Source: GCA-003244245 sp035714625 (GTDB lineage: Bacteria; Actinomycetota; Actinomycetes; Mycobacteriales; Pseudonocardiaceae). From it: a stretch of DNA of 18,629 nt. The notes under the pieces were generated by a model. That model was given only the letters and a program-made list of their open reading frames with translations. It had not been told where the DNA came from and did not search any database. The DNA lies in contig DASTLT010000182.1 in assembly GCA_035714625.1 (NCBI GenBank), forward strand, positions 1-18,629, in the 5' to 3' direction. Positions within the stretch are counted from its first letter, which is position 1, and each line of letters opens with the position of its first letter. Shown piece after piece: positions 1-6,714 of this stretch. The position numbers and the translations under genes are program-made.

Positions 1-63
1 CCCAGCGCGGTCATACGCAAGCTCCACAACCTAAGTCTACCGGCTAGTAACAAGCGGTGCCTC

Positions 64-309
64 CTACTCCGCGCCGGCATCTGCCTCTGCGGCCAGCCTG
101 GCCTCGACCTCCCGGACCTGGTCCTGCAGCGCCCGGAACTCCCGGTGCGCCGCCAGCCTCGCCTGCACCTTGAGGTCGAACACCTCCGGCGTCCGGTACG
201 GCGTGGTCCACTTTTCCTCCACCTCGGCGGCCACCTGGGCCCTGATCACGGCCATCCGCTGGCGCAGCGCAGGCAACTCCCCGTGCTGCTGCGCGTCTTC
301 CTGGGTCAC
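64..309 (-). CDS. Small charged hypothetical protein (81 aa)
   Basis: I do not recognise this protein. It starts with GTG at 309 and ends at a TAG at 64-66. It is rich in Glu, Ala, Arg and Gln and looks almost entirely helical, with heptad-like spacing in the second half (HREFRALQDQVREVEARLAAE), so a short coiled coil is plausible. It has no Cys, no signal peptide and no membrane segment. Upstream of the GTG is a weak purine-rich GGGAGCGG that could serve as ribosome binding site. It is transcribed divergently from the hrpA-type helicase with a 274-bp gap. The residue composition is that of a real soluble protein rather than of an antisense shadow, which in this GC range would be rich in Arg, Pro and Gly. 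The function is unknown. Confidence 0.6.
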   Translation of the reverse strand: MTQEDAQQHGELPALRQRMAVIRAQVAAEVEEKWTTPYRTPEVFDLKVQARLAAHREFRALQDQVREVEARLAAEADAGAE

Positions 310-583
310 GTTCCGCTCCCGCCCTTCGGTCCTCGAGCTACGAGCAGGCGCCGCACGCCGCTCCGGCAGGCCCCTTACCCTAGATGACCACTCGGGCGCA
401 GCGGGCCCGCGTCCGGACTCCGCTCAGCCGGGGACCGCCGGGCGCCGGGATCCCATTGAATCGCCATCAAGCGATGGGCTTGTGGTTCGCCCTGGTAGCT
501 CCTGTTACCGAAGCCGGTCCCGGGAATGTCTGGCCGGTGTAGGACGCTGACTATCGGGTTCGCATCGTCATCCCAGGGGAATC
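310..583. other. Intergenic region between divergent genes
   Basis: No convincing gene is seen in these 274 bp. The open frames here have the Arg/Pro/Ser-rich look of shadow translation. The region must contain the promoters of the divergent small gene and the helicase gene, but I cannot pick a clear -35/-10 pair. A small inverted repeat, ATCGC-N6-GCGAT, lies around 461-476. Confidence 0.5.
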
Positions 584-3500
584 GTGCACTCATCGCTTGC
601 TGACCTGCAGGTGCGCCTGCCCGAGCTGACCCTGGCCGACCAGCGGCGGCTACAGCGCAGGCTGCACGGTGCCCGCAAGGTGCGCAACCGGGCCAAGCGC
701 GCCGTGATCGAGGAGCAGATCGTCGCCGACGTCGAGGGGGCCGAGCAGCGGGTCGCGCGGCGCCGGGCGAGCGTGCCCCGGATCCGCTATCCGCAGGCGT
801 TGCCGGTGAGCCAGCACCGCGACGAGATCGCCGTCGCGATCCGCGATCACCAGGTGGTGATCGTCGCCGGGGAGACCGGCTCGGGCAAGACCACCCAGCT
901 CCCGAAGATCTGCCTGGAGCTGGGCCGCGGGGTCCGCGGCATGATCGGGCACACCCAGCCGCGCCGGCTCGCGGCCCGCACGGTGGCCGAGCGGATCGCC
1001 GAGGAGCTGGCCGTCCCGGTCGGTGCTGCGGTCGGTTGGAAGGTGCGGTTCACCGACCGCGCCGCCGACGACACCCTGGTCAAACTGATGACCGACGGCA
1101 TCCTGCTGGCCGAGCTCTCCTCGGACCCGATGCTCCTGCAGTACGACACGCTGATCATCGACGAGGCGCACGAGCGCTCCCTGAACATCGACTTCGTGCT
1201 CGGCTACCTCAAGCGGCTACTGCCCCGCCGTCCCGACCTCAAAGTGATCATCACCTCAGCGACCATCGACCCCGACCGGTTCTCCCGGCACTTCGACGGC
1301 GCGCCGGTGCTCGAGGTCTCCGGCCGCAGCTATCCGGTGCAGATCCGGTACCGCCCGTACGGCGAGGTGGTCGACGACGACCGCGACCAGACCCAGGCGA
1401 TCTGCGACGCGCTGGCGGAGCTGCGCGCCGAAGGTCCTGGCGACGTCCTGGTGTTCCTCTCCGGTGAGCGGGAGATCCGCGACACCGCGGACGCGGTGCG
1501 CGCGCTGGGCCTGCCCGACACCGACATCCTGCCGCTCTACGCCCGGCTGTCGGCGGCGGAGCAGCACCGGGTGTTCCAGCCGCACCAGGCCCACCGGGTG
1601 GTGCTCGCCACCAACGTCGCGGAGACCTCGCTGACGGTGCCCGGCATCCGGTATGTGATCGACGCCGGCACCGCGCGGATCTCCCGGTACAGCCGCCGGC
1701 TCAAGGTGCAACGGCTGCCGATCGAGCCCATCTCCCGGGCCTCCGCCGCCCAGCGCGCCGGCCGGTGCGGGCGCCTGCGCGACGGCATCTGCATCCGGCT
1801 GTACTCGGCCGAGGACTTCGAGTCCCGTCCCGAGTTCACCGATCCGGAGATCCTGCGCACCCACCTCGCCTCGGTGATCCTGCAGATGACCATGCTGAAC
1901 CTGGGTGACGTGGCCGCGTTTCCCTTCCTCGACCCGCCGGATCGCCGCCAGATTGCCGACGGTCTGGCGCTGCTGCACGAGTTGGGGGCTCTTGAGGGGT
2001 CCCCAACCCGCGGGTCGGGGGCCCCTCAAGAGCCCCCAACCGTGCTCACCCAGGTGGGGCGTGCCATGGCGCAGTTGCCGCTGGACCCCCGGCTGGCCCG
2101 GATGGTGGTGGCCGCCGAGGCGGGCGGCTGCCTGCGGGAGGTGCTGGTGATCGCCGCAGCGCTGTCCATCCAGGACCCCAGGGAGCGCCCGGCCGACGCC
2201 GAGGCGGCCGCGGACGCGCAGCACGCCCGGTTCAGCGACACCGGCTCCGACTTCCTGGGCTACCTCAACCTCTGGCAGTACCTGGAGGAGCAGCAGCAAG
2301 CCTGCTCGTCCACCCAGTTCCGCAAGCTGTGCCGTATGCAGTACCTGCACTACCTGCGGGTACGCGAGTGGCAGGACCTGTATGGCCAACTGCGCCAGAT
2401 CACCCGCGGCCTGGGGATGACCTGTCGCAGCGGGTCCGCCGAGCCCGAGCAGGTGCACCTCGCGCTGCTGGCCGGGCTGCTCTCGCACGTCGGGCTGCTC
2501 GACCCGGAGACCCGGGACTACCTGGGTGCGCGCGGCGCCCGGTTCGCCGTGTTCCCCGGCTCGGCCCTGTTCCGCAAGCCGCCGCGCTGGGTGATGGCGG
2601 CCGAGCTGGTGGCGACCTCCCGGCTGTGGGGCCGGGTGGCCGCGCGCATCGAGCCGGAGTGGATCGAGCCGCTGGCCGGGCACCTGGTCACCCGCAGCTA
2701 CCGCGAGCCGCACTGGGAACGCACCCAGGGCGCGGTGGTGGCCTACGAGAAGGTCGCCCTCTACGGCATCCCGATCGTCACCTCCCGCAAGGTCAATTAC
2801 GGGTCGATTGACCCGGAGCTGTGCCGTGAGCTGTTCATCCGCTACGCTCTGGTGGACGGGGACTGGGACACCCGGCACCCGTTCTTCCACGCCAACCGGG
2901 CGATGCTCGACGACGTCGCCGAGCTGGAGCACCGGGCGCGGCGGCGCGACATCCTGGTTGACGATGCGACCCTGTTCGACTTCTACCACCACCGGATCCC
3001 GCCCGAGGTGGTCTCGGCCCAGCACTTCGACACCTGGTGGCGCAAGACCTGCCGGAGCACCCCGGATCTGCTCGACTTCGACCCGGCCATGCTCGTCGCC
3101 CGTCACGGGGTGTGCGAGCAGGATTACCCCGACACCTGGCGGGCTGGTGGGCTGGAGTTGGAGCTGTCCTACCAGTTCGAGCCGGGGGCGGCGGCGGACG
3201 GGGTGACCGTGCACGTTCCGCTGCCGGTGCTCAACCAGGTTGACCCGGCGCCGTTCTCCTGGCAGATCCCAGGCCTGCGCGAGGAGCTGGTGGTCGCGCT
3301 GCTCAAGTCGCTGCCCAAGCCACTGCGCCGCCAGCTCCCCGGCCTGCCGGACCAGGCGCGAGCCCTGCTGGCCCGGATGACCCCCTACCAGGAGCCGCTG
3401 CTGGACGCCCTGGAACGCGAGCTGCAGCTCGCCGGGGTCGCCGTGCGGCGCGCGGACTGGCAGCTCGACCGGGTGCCGGACCATCTGCAGCTCACCTTCC

Positions 3501-4486
3501 GGGTGATCGGCGATGGCCGCATCCTCGCCGAGGGCCGGGACCTCGCGGTGCTGGCCCACCAGGTGGCGCCGCAGCTTCGGGCCACGCTCTGCACGGCAGG
3601 CGGCGCCCTGCACCGCCGCGGGCTGCGCGACTGGGACGTCGGGACGCTGCCGGACCGGCACGAGCAGCAGCAGGATGGCCACCTCGTCACGGCCTACCCG
3701 GCGCTGGTGGACGAGGGCGACAGCGTCGGTGTCGCGCTGCTGCCCACCGCCGCCGAGCAGCGGCACGCGATGTGGGCGGGCACCCGGCGGCTGCTGCTGC
3801 TCGCGGTGCCCTCCCCGGTCAAGGCGCTGCACCGCGGCCTGGACGCCACGGCCCGGCTGGTGCTGGGCCGGGGCCCGCACGGCAGCCTCGAGGCGCTGCT
3901 GGAGGACTGCGTGCACTGCGCCGCCGACGCCTTGATCGCCGCCTGCGGCGGCCCGCCCCGGGACGAGCCCGGTTTCGCCCGACTCGTCGAGCGGGCCCGC
4001 GACGAGCTGCCCAGGGCGGTGCGCACCGTGGTCGGGCACGTGCAGCGCATCCTGTCCGTCGCGCACACCGTCGAGCTGCAACTCGCCGCCCCGGTACTGG
4101 CCGCCCCGGTACTGGCCGCCCCGGTACTGGCCGCCGCGGTGGCGGACGTCCGGACGCAGTTGGCGAACCTGGTCGGCCCCGGTTTCGTCACCGCCACCGG
4201 CGCCCCGCGGCTACCGGACCTGCCCCGCTACCTGCAGGCGGTCCAGCGCAGGCTGGACAAGCTGCCCAGTGACCCCGAGCGGGACCGGGCCTGGATGCGT
4301 CGGGTCGCCGAAGTCACCCAGGCATACCAGCAGTTGCGTGCCGAGCTAGGCGACGGCCCGGAGCTGGACCGGATCCGGTGGATGATCGAGGAGCTGCGGG
4401 TCAGCTACTTCGCCCAGGAACTCCGCACCCCGTACCCGGTCTCCGACAAGCGGATCCACCGAGCCATGGACGAGCTACGCCCATGA
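584..4486 (+). CDS. hrpA: ATP-dependent RNA helicase, DEAH-box, HrpA type
   Basis: This is a DEAH-box helicase of the HrpA family, which unwinds RNA using NTP hydrolysis and acts in mRNA processing and ribosome quality control in the cytoplasm. Walker A (GETGSGKT) is at residues 96-103, DEAH at 193-196 inside LIIDEAHERS, motif III (SAT) at 225-227, and motif VI reads QRAGRCGR, where QRxGRxGR is standard. The helicase core is followed by HA2/OB-type domains and the long C-terminal HrpA-specific region. The 1300-aa length matches the family. The GTG start at 584 follows GGGGAATC. Two oddities are in frame. A 60-bp palindrome at 1981-2040 replaces the usual short linker after 'LLHELGAL'. A triplicated APVLA unit lies at about residues 1170-1184. 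The gene appears intact, so the inserted residues are probably tolerated in a surface loop. Confidence 0.95.
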   Translation: MHSSLADLQVRLPELTLADQRRLQRRLHGARKVRNRAKRAVIEEQIVADVEGAEQRVARRRASVPRIRYPQALPVSQHRDEIAVAIRDHQVVIVAGETGSGKTTQLPKICLELGRGVRGMIGHTQPRRLAARTVAERIAEELAVPVGAAVGWKVRFTDRAADDTLVKLMTDGILLAELSSDPMLLQYDTLIIDEAHERSLNIDFVLGYLKRLLPRRPDLKVIITSATIDPDRFSRHFDGAPVLEVSGRSYPVQIRYRPYGEVVDDDRDQTQAICDALAELRAEGPGDVLVFLSGEREIRDTADAVRALGLPDTDILPLYARLSAAEQHRVFQPHQAHRVVLATNVAETSLTVPGIRYVIDAGTARISRYSRRLKVQRLPIEPISRASAAQRAGRCGRLRDGICIRLYSAEDFESRPEFTDPEILRTHLASVILQMTMLNLGDVAAFPFLDPPDRRQIADGLALLHELGALEGSPTRGSGAPQEPPTVLTQVGRAMAQLPLDPRLARMVVAAEAGGCLREVLVIAAALSIQDPRERPADAEAAADAQHARFSDTGSDFLGYLNLWQYLEEQQQACSSTQFRKLCRMQYLHYLRVREWQDLYGQLRQITRGLGMTCRSGSAEPEQVHLALLAGLLSHVGLLDPETRDYLGARGARFAVFPGSALFRKPPRWVMAAELVATSRLWGRVAARIEPEWIEPLAGHLVTRSYREPHWERTQGAVVAYEKVALYGIPIVTSRKVNYGSIDPELCRELFIRYALVDGDWDTRHPFFHANRAMLDDVAELEHRARRRDILVDDATLFDFYHHRIPPEVVSAQHFDTWWRKTCRSTPDLLDFDPAMLVARHGVCEQDYPDTWRAGGLELELSYQFEPGAAADGVTVHVPLPVLNQVDPAPFSWQIPGLREELVVALLKSLPKPLRRQLPGLPDQARALLARMTPYQEPLLDALERELQLAGVAVRRADWQLDRVPDHLQLTFRVIGDGRILAEGRDLAVLAHQVAPQLRATLCTAGGALHRRGLRDWDVGTLPDRHEQQQDGHLVTAYPALVDEGDSVGVALLPTAAEQRHAMWAGTRRLLLLAVPSPVKALHRGLDATARLVLGRGPHGSLEALLEDCVHCAADALIAACGGPPRDEPGFARLVERARDELPRAVRTVVGHVQRILSVAHTVELQLAAPVLAAPVLAAPVLAAAVADVRTQLANLVGPGFVTATGAPRLPDLPRYLQAVQRRLDKLPSDPERDRAWMRRVAEVTQAYQQLRAELGDGPELDRIRWMIEELRVSYFAQELRTPYPVSDKRIHRAMDELRP
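1981..2040. repeat. 60-bp near-perfect palindrome inserted in frame in hrpA
   Basis: The two 30-base halves are reverse complements at 28 of 30 positions. The outer 19 bases (GTTGGGGGCTCTTGAGGGG and its complement) are perfect, and the centre has no unpaired spacer beyond the turn. The element is exactly 20 codons long and adds a Gly/Pro/Ser/Thr-rich stretch (EGSPTRGSGAPQEPPT) to the helicase, between the conserved 'LLHELGAL' and 'LTQVGRAMAQLPLDPRLARM' blocks. In other HrpA proteins this linker is normally short. It behaves like a palindromic mini-element of the REP/RPE kind that has landed in a permissive loop. Confidence 0.85.
4091..4135. repeat. 15-bp tandem repeat, three perfect copies, in hrpA
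   Basis: The unit CCGGTACTGGCCGCC occurs three times head to tail at 4091-4105, 4106-4120 and 4121-4135. It encodes (PVLAA)3 in the C-terminal region of the helicase and is flanked by partial copies (GCCGCC before, GCCGCGG after). As a multiple of 3, copy-number change would keep the reading frame, so this is a minisatellite likely to vary between strains. Confidence 0.9.
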
Positions 4487-4529
4487 ATGGAGATCACCTG
4501 ATCCCCATTAAAGAAACCGATATTCCTCG

Positions 4530-4900
4530 CACCGGGCGACCCGGTTCCGCGACGGCGTGCGCGTCGGGCTCTCCGTCGACACCACCCCCGGCACCCGTCC
4601 CGGTGAGCACAAGGCCCGGCTGCTACTGGAAGTCCTGCGCGACCGCGACCCCGACGTGCTGCGCTTCGCCCACGACCTGAAGGGCCCCCCACCTCCAACC
4701 AGGCCGAACGCGACCTCCGACCGGCCAAGGTGCAGCAGAACATCTCCGGGCGGCTCACCAGCCAGGACCGCACCCGAGACCGCTACACGATCTTCGGGGT
4801 CCTCTCCACCGCCACCAAGCACGGCCTCAACACGATCACCGTCCTCGGCGACGCGCTGAGAGGCCGACCATGGATACCAGAACTCCCCGCACCCACCTAA
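4530..4900 (+). pseudogene. IS66-type transposase, C-terminal remnant, frameshifted
   Basis: The DNA encodes the end of an IS66-family (TnpC, DDE) transposase in two frames. The first piece (to about 4685) reads RVGLSVDTTPGTRPGEHKAR, then a segment ending LRFAHDLKGP. The second frame, from 4691, reads TSNQAERDLRPAKVQQNISG and continues through STATKHGLNTITVLGDALRG to a TAA at 4898-4900. The block 'xNNQAERDLRxxKVQQKxSG' with a nearby 'STAxKHG' is the classic C-terminal signature of IS66-type transposases and holds the last catalytic Glu (in QAERD). The frame is lost in a run of six C at 4685-4690. The N-terminal three quarters, including the first two catalytic Asp, is absent, so the element is dead. 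It marks the left edge of the accessory island. The 5' boundary given is approximate. Confidence 0.85.
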
Positions 4901-4970
4901 CAACCCCACACCCACCCGGACACGACCGGAACCCACAACCCCCCGATCGTCACACAACGCCACCACACGG

Positions 4971-4997
4971 AACATTCGCGTACTCAGGCTGAATGTT
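4971..4997. repeat. Inverted repeat AACATTC / GAATGTT
   Basis: Perfect 7-bp arms at 4971-4977 and 4991-4997 are separated by 13 bases, just downstream of the IS66 remnant. It could be a weak hairpin, an operator, or a leftover of the element's end. Nothing in the sequence decides between these. Confidence 0.4.
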
Positions 4998-5013
4998 TAC
5001 CCGGGCGAGCGCC

Positions 5014-5060
5014 TTGACCCAGCGGAGGCCCTTGACCCCGCTGTGTGCCCTGGGAAGAGT
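5014..5060 (+). promoter_or_regulatory. Candidate promoter region for the 98-aa gene unit
   Basis: Two copies of CTTGACCC occur 18 bp apart (TTGACC at 5014-5019 and 5032-5037). The second copy is followed after 17 bp by AAGAGT at 5055-5060, a poor -10 match that keeps A at position 2 and T at position 6. A further TTGACG starts at 5060 and runs directly into the GGGCAA motif. The region lies immediately upstream of the 5103 start. The promoter assignment is tentative because the -10 is weak. Confidence 0.3.
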
Positions 5061-5064
5061 TGAC

Positions 5065-5084
5065 GGGCAACCCTGGGCAAACTC
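5065..5084 (+). promoter_or_regulatory. Bipartite GGGCAA-N4-GGGCAA motif, copy 1
   Basis: Two GGGCAA units start 10 bp apart, one helical turn, at 5065-5070 and 5075-5080, followed by ACTC. The motif ends 18 bp before the ATG at 5103. The same 20-bp pattern, 17 of 20 bases identical, recurs at 6436-6455 in front of the second transcription unit. A shared tandem hexamer upstream of a regulator unit and a neighbouring operon is what a binding site for the encoded XRE protein would look like. That role is inference. Confidence 0.5.
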
Positions 5085-5102
5085 CCAACGATGGAGGGCG
5101 GC

Positions 5103-5399
5103 ATGACCGTACGGTTCTACGGCAAGGGCAACCCGGTGGATCAGTGCCCGGCGGTCTTCGTGGACTTCGAGGTCAACCGGATCTTCTTCCAGGGCGACAC
5201 GGTCACCGACCCGAAGACTCTGGCGGAGATCACGGCGTACAGCCCGATGCTGCCCGGTGAGTCGGTCGTTGCCCTTCCCCCGCACATGGCGGCGATCATC
5301 TTGGAGGCGGCCCGTGAGTTCCTCGAAGCCAACCGCGACGTCGTTCAGCGACCTATTGAAGGACGCCCAGAAGTCGGCCCTGAAGCTGGAGCTGCGTGA
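5103..5399 (+). CDS. Hypothetical protein (98 aa), upstream partner of DUF6879/XRE genes
   Basis: I know no function for this small protein. The ATG at 5103 is chosen over the in-frame ATG at 5091 because GGAGGGCGGC sits directly before it. The product begins MTVRFYGKGNPVDQCPAVFV and continues with a DFEVNRIFFQG strand-like segment, then TVTDPKTLAEI, a 'SPMLPGESVVALPPHM' segment and a C-terminal helix (AAIILEAAREFLEANRD). It is soluble with one Cys and no membrane segment. The DUF6879 gene starts at 5314 inside its 3' end, in another frame, so the two are translationally coupled. In actinomycetes, small proteins beside XRE-DUF5753 regulators often act as partners of the regulator (WhiJ-type arrangements). 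A similar partner role here is inference. Confidence 0.75.
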   Translation: MTVRFYGKGNPVDQCPAVFVDFEVNRIFFQGDTVTDPKTLAEITAYSPMLPGESVVALPPHMAAIILEAAREFLEANRDVVQRPIEGRPEVGPEAGAA

Positions 5400-5603
5400 C
5401 AGCTACCTGTCCAATGACCCGGCGTACCTGGCGTGGCTGGAGGGCAACCCGGAGGAGACCTATCGGAGGTACGCCCCGTGGCCACAGGAGGTCTCGGGTG
5501 CTGTGGCGCGCGGCGTGGAGATGCGGCGGGTCCGGGTGGTGTCGGAGCCGGTCAGTGACTACATCCGGTTCGAGCACGCGGTGACCGAGCGGGTGAACCT
5601 GCG
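5314..5603 (+). pseudogene. DUF6879 family protein, truncated after about 95 codons
   Basis: The GTG at 5314 is preceded by GGAGG at 5303-5307, so the start is well supported. The product has the typical N-terminal half of DUF6879 proteins: FSDLLKDAQKSALKLELRDS, 'AYLAWLEGNPEE', WPQEVSGAVARGVEMRRVRV, and 'VSEPVSDYIRFEHAVTERVNL'. Family members then continue for roughly 90 residues with the 'GE.VRWLPRR...LPGNDFWLFD' block. Here the homology stops at about 5600, and the frame runs on (to a stop at 6018) through out-of-frame DNA of the XRE regulator gene. A deletion between two adjacent genes is the simplest explanation. DUF6879 proteins have no known biochemical function but are regular neighbours of XRE-DUF5753 regulators in actinomycetes. 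A real fusion made through a frameshift cannot be excluded. Confidence 0.7.
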
Positions 5604-6428
5604 CGCCAGCGCCTCGCCAACCAGCTTCGGGAAATCCGGCTCGACGCCAAGCTGTCAGGCCGCGCGCTGGCGGCTGCTGCCGGGTGGCACGGCGGGTCCA
5701 AGGTCTCCAAAATCGAGCACGGGGTGCGACCCCCGTCCGCCGAGGACATCCACGACTGGTGCCGGGTGTGCGGTGCCGGGGCGAGCCGCGCGGCGGAACT
5801 GGTCGCCGAACTGCGCGCCGTGGCGTCCATGTGGCAGGACTGGAAGCGGGCCGAGCGGACTGGGCTGCTTCACCTCCACCTCCAAGTGCGCAACATCTTC
5901 GAGCGGACACGGCTGCTGCGCGCCTACTCGTGCAAGATCTTCCCCGGCTTGCTCCAGACGGCCGAGTACACCACAGCAGTCCTGTCGGCGGTGCGGGACG
6001 CCCGTGGGGTGCCCGTAGACGACGTGGCGGCGACTGTGGTCGAGCGCACGAACCGCAAGCGCGTCCTGCGCGAGGGGGATCACCGGTTCGTCTTTCTCAT
6101 CGAGGAGGCCGTCTTGGGGTACCGGGTGGGCGACCCGGCGAGGATGGCCGATCAGCTCCGCCACTTGCAGGAGCTGGCCGCTCTGCCGGCGGTCTCCCTC
6201 GGGATCATCCCCAGCGACGCCGACCGGTCCGTGCAGTGCCCGGCCGAGTCGTTCACGATGTTCGACAGGGGCCAGGTCAGCGTGGAGCTGGTCAGCGGGT
6301 ACCTCACCATCACCCAGCCGGAGGAGATCGAGATGTACGAGAAGGTGTTCGCCGAGCTGCTGCGCCTGTCCGTGGTCGGAAAGGACGCGCGGGCGCTCAT
6401 CGACAAAGCGCTACGGGCGCTGGAGTAG
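5604..6428 (+). pseudogene. XRE-family regulator with DUF5753 domain, lacking its own start
   Basis: The 274-codon frame encodes an N-terminal Cro/C1-type HTH (RQRLANQLREIRLDAKLSGR, then AAGWHGGSKVSKIEHGVRPP) over about residues 1-45. A linker with 'AVASMWQDWKRAERTG' follows. The rest is a full DUF5753 domain, typical of Streptomyces-type XRE regulators: RAYSCKIFPGLLQTAEYTTA, 'EAVLGYRVGD', 'LGIIPSDA', 'FTMFDRGQVSVELVSGYLTI', ending at a TAG at 6426-6428. No ATG, GTG or TTG lies in this frame between the upstream TGA at 5556-5558 and the HTH. The first internal GTG (5724) would remove the HTH. Removing two bases from GCGCGC at about 5601-5606 would join it in frame to GTG codons at 5581 and 5593 and to the DUF6879 piece. 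It is either a broken gene, a slippage-controlled one, or a sequencing error. Confidence 0.75.
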
Positions 6429-6435
6429 CCGGTTC

Positions 6436-6455
6436 GGGCAAACGTGGGCAACCTC
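6436..6455 (+). promoter_or_regulatory. Bipartite GGGCAA-N4-GGGCAA motif, copy 2
   Basis: GGGCAA units lie at 6436-6441 and 6446-6451, again 10 bp apart and followed by CCTC. Seventeen of 20 bases match copy 1 at 5065-5084. It lies directly after the stop codon of the XRE frame and upstream of the predicted promoter of the 62-aa/SahH-like/NUDIX operon, which suggests a shared regulator. Confidence 0.5.
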
Positions 6456-6456
6456 A

Positions 6457-6486
6457 TCGACCCGGGCCGGGCCGCCTTCCTACCGT
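6457..6486 (+). promoter_or_regulatory. Candidate promoter of the 62-aa/SahH-like/NUDIX operon
   Basis: TCGACC at 6457-6462 (4 of 6 to TTGACA) is separated by 18 bp from TACCGT at 6481-6486, which fits the TAnnnT actinobacterial -10 pattern. The expected transcription start near 6493 gives a leader of about 33 bases before the GTG at 6526. The -35 is weak, so the GGGCAA motif just upstream may bind an activator. Confidence 0.35.
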
Positions 6487-6525
6487 CCTGTATGACGCGA
6501 CACAGACCGGTAAGGAGAGACCCCC

Positions 6526-6714
6526 GTGCCAGCCTTCGACCGGCCCCGCGGGTCCGACACCGAGCAGATCAGCGATCTGCGCCGGGCCGCGCTGGAGTGC
6601 CTGGCGAGCCTGCTGCGCGGTCACCGCTTCACCATCCCGATCATCGAGGCCGGCAACCCAACCGGCGTCGTGGTGGCGGTCCGGCAGGCGACGCGACGGA
6701 TGGTGTCGGCATGA
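6526..6714 (+). CDS. Hypothetical protein (62 aa), first gene of SahH-like operon
   Basis: The GTG at 6526 has a good ribosome binding site (AAGGAG at 6512-6517, nine bases away). The product starts MPAFDRPRGSDTEQ and then has a helix (ISDLRRAALECLASLLRG) and a strand-turn-strand segment (FTIPIIEAGNPTGVVVAVRQ), so it could form a compact alpha/beta unit. It has one Cys and no membrane segment. Its TGA (6712-6714) overlaps the ATG (6711-6713) of the SahH-like gene, so translation is coupled and the two products are probably made in similar amounts. I do not recognise a family. A small partner or subunit of the downstream enzyme is a reasonable guess but only that. Confidence 0.75.
   Translation: MPAFDRPRGSDTEQISDLRRAALECLASLLRGHRFTIPIIEAGNPTGVVVAVRQATRRMVSA

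Noticed and set aside
1981..2040. The palindrome read as a rho-independent terminator inside hrpA
   Set aside because: There is no T-run on either strand and the helicase continues in frame with full homology afterwards, so premature termination would be pointless. A mobile palindromic element fits better.
1256..4081. A 941-codon open frame on the minus strand across hrpA
   Set aside because: It is antisense to conserved HrpA sequence, with the His/Gln/Arg/Gly-rich composition expected from the complement of a high-GC gene. No domain is visible.
5604..5640. Programmed -1 frameshift joining DUF6879 to the XRE regulator
   Set aside because: No X-XXY-YYZ slippery heptamer in the correct frame and no obvious downstream stem-loop were found. 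GC-repeat slippage or mutation is more likely.
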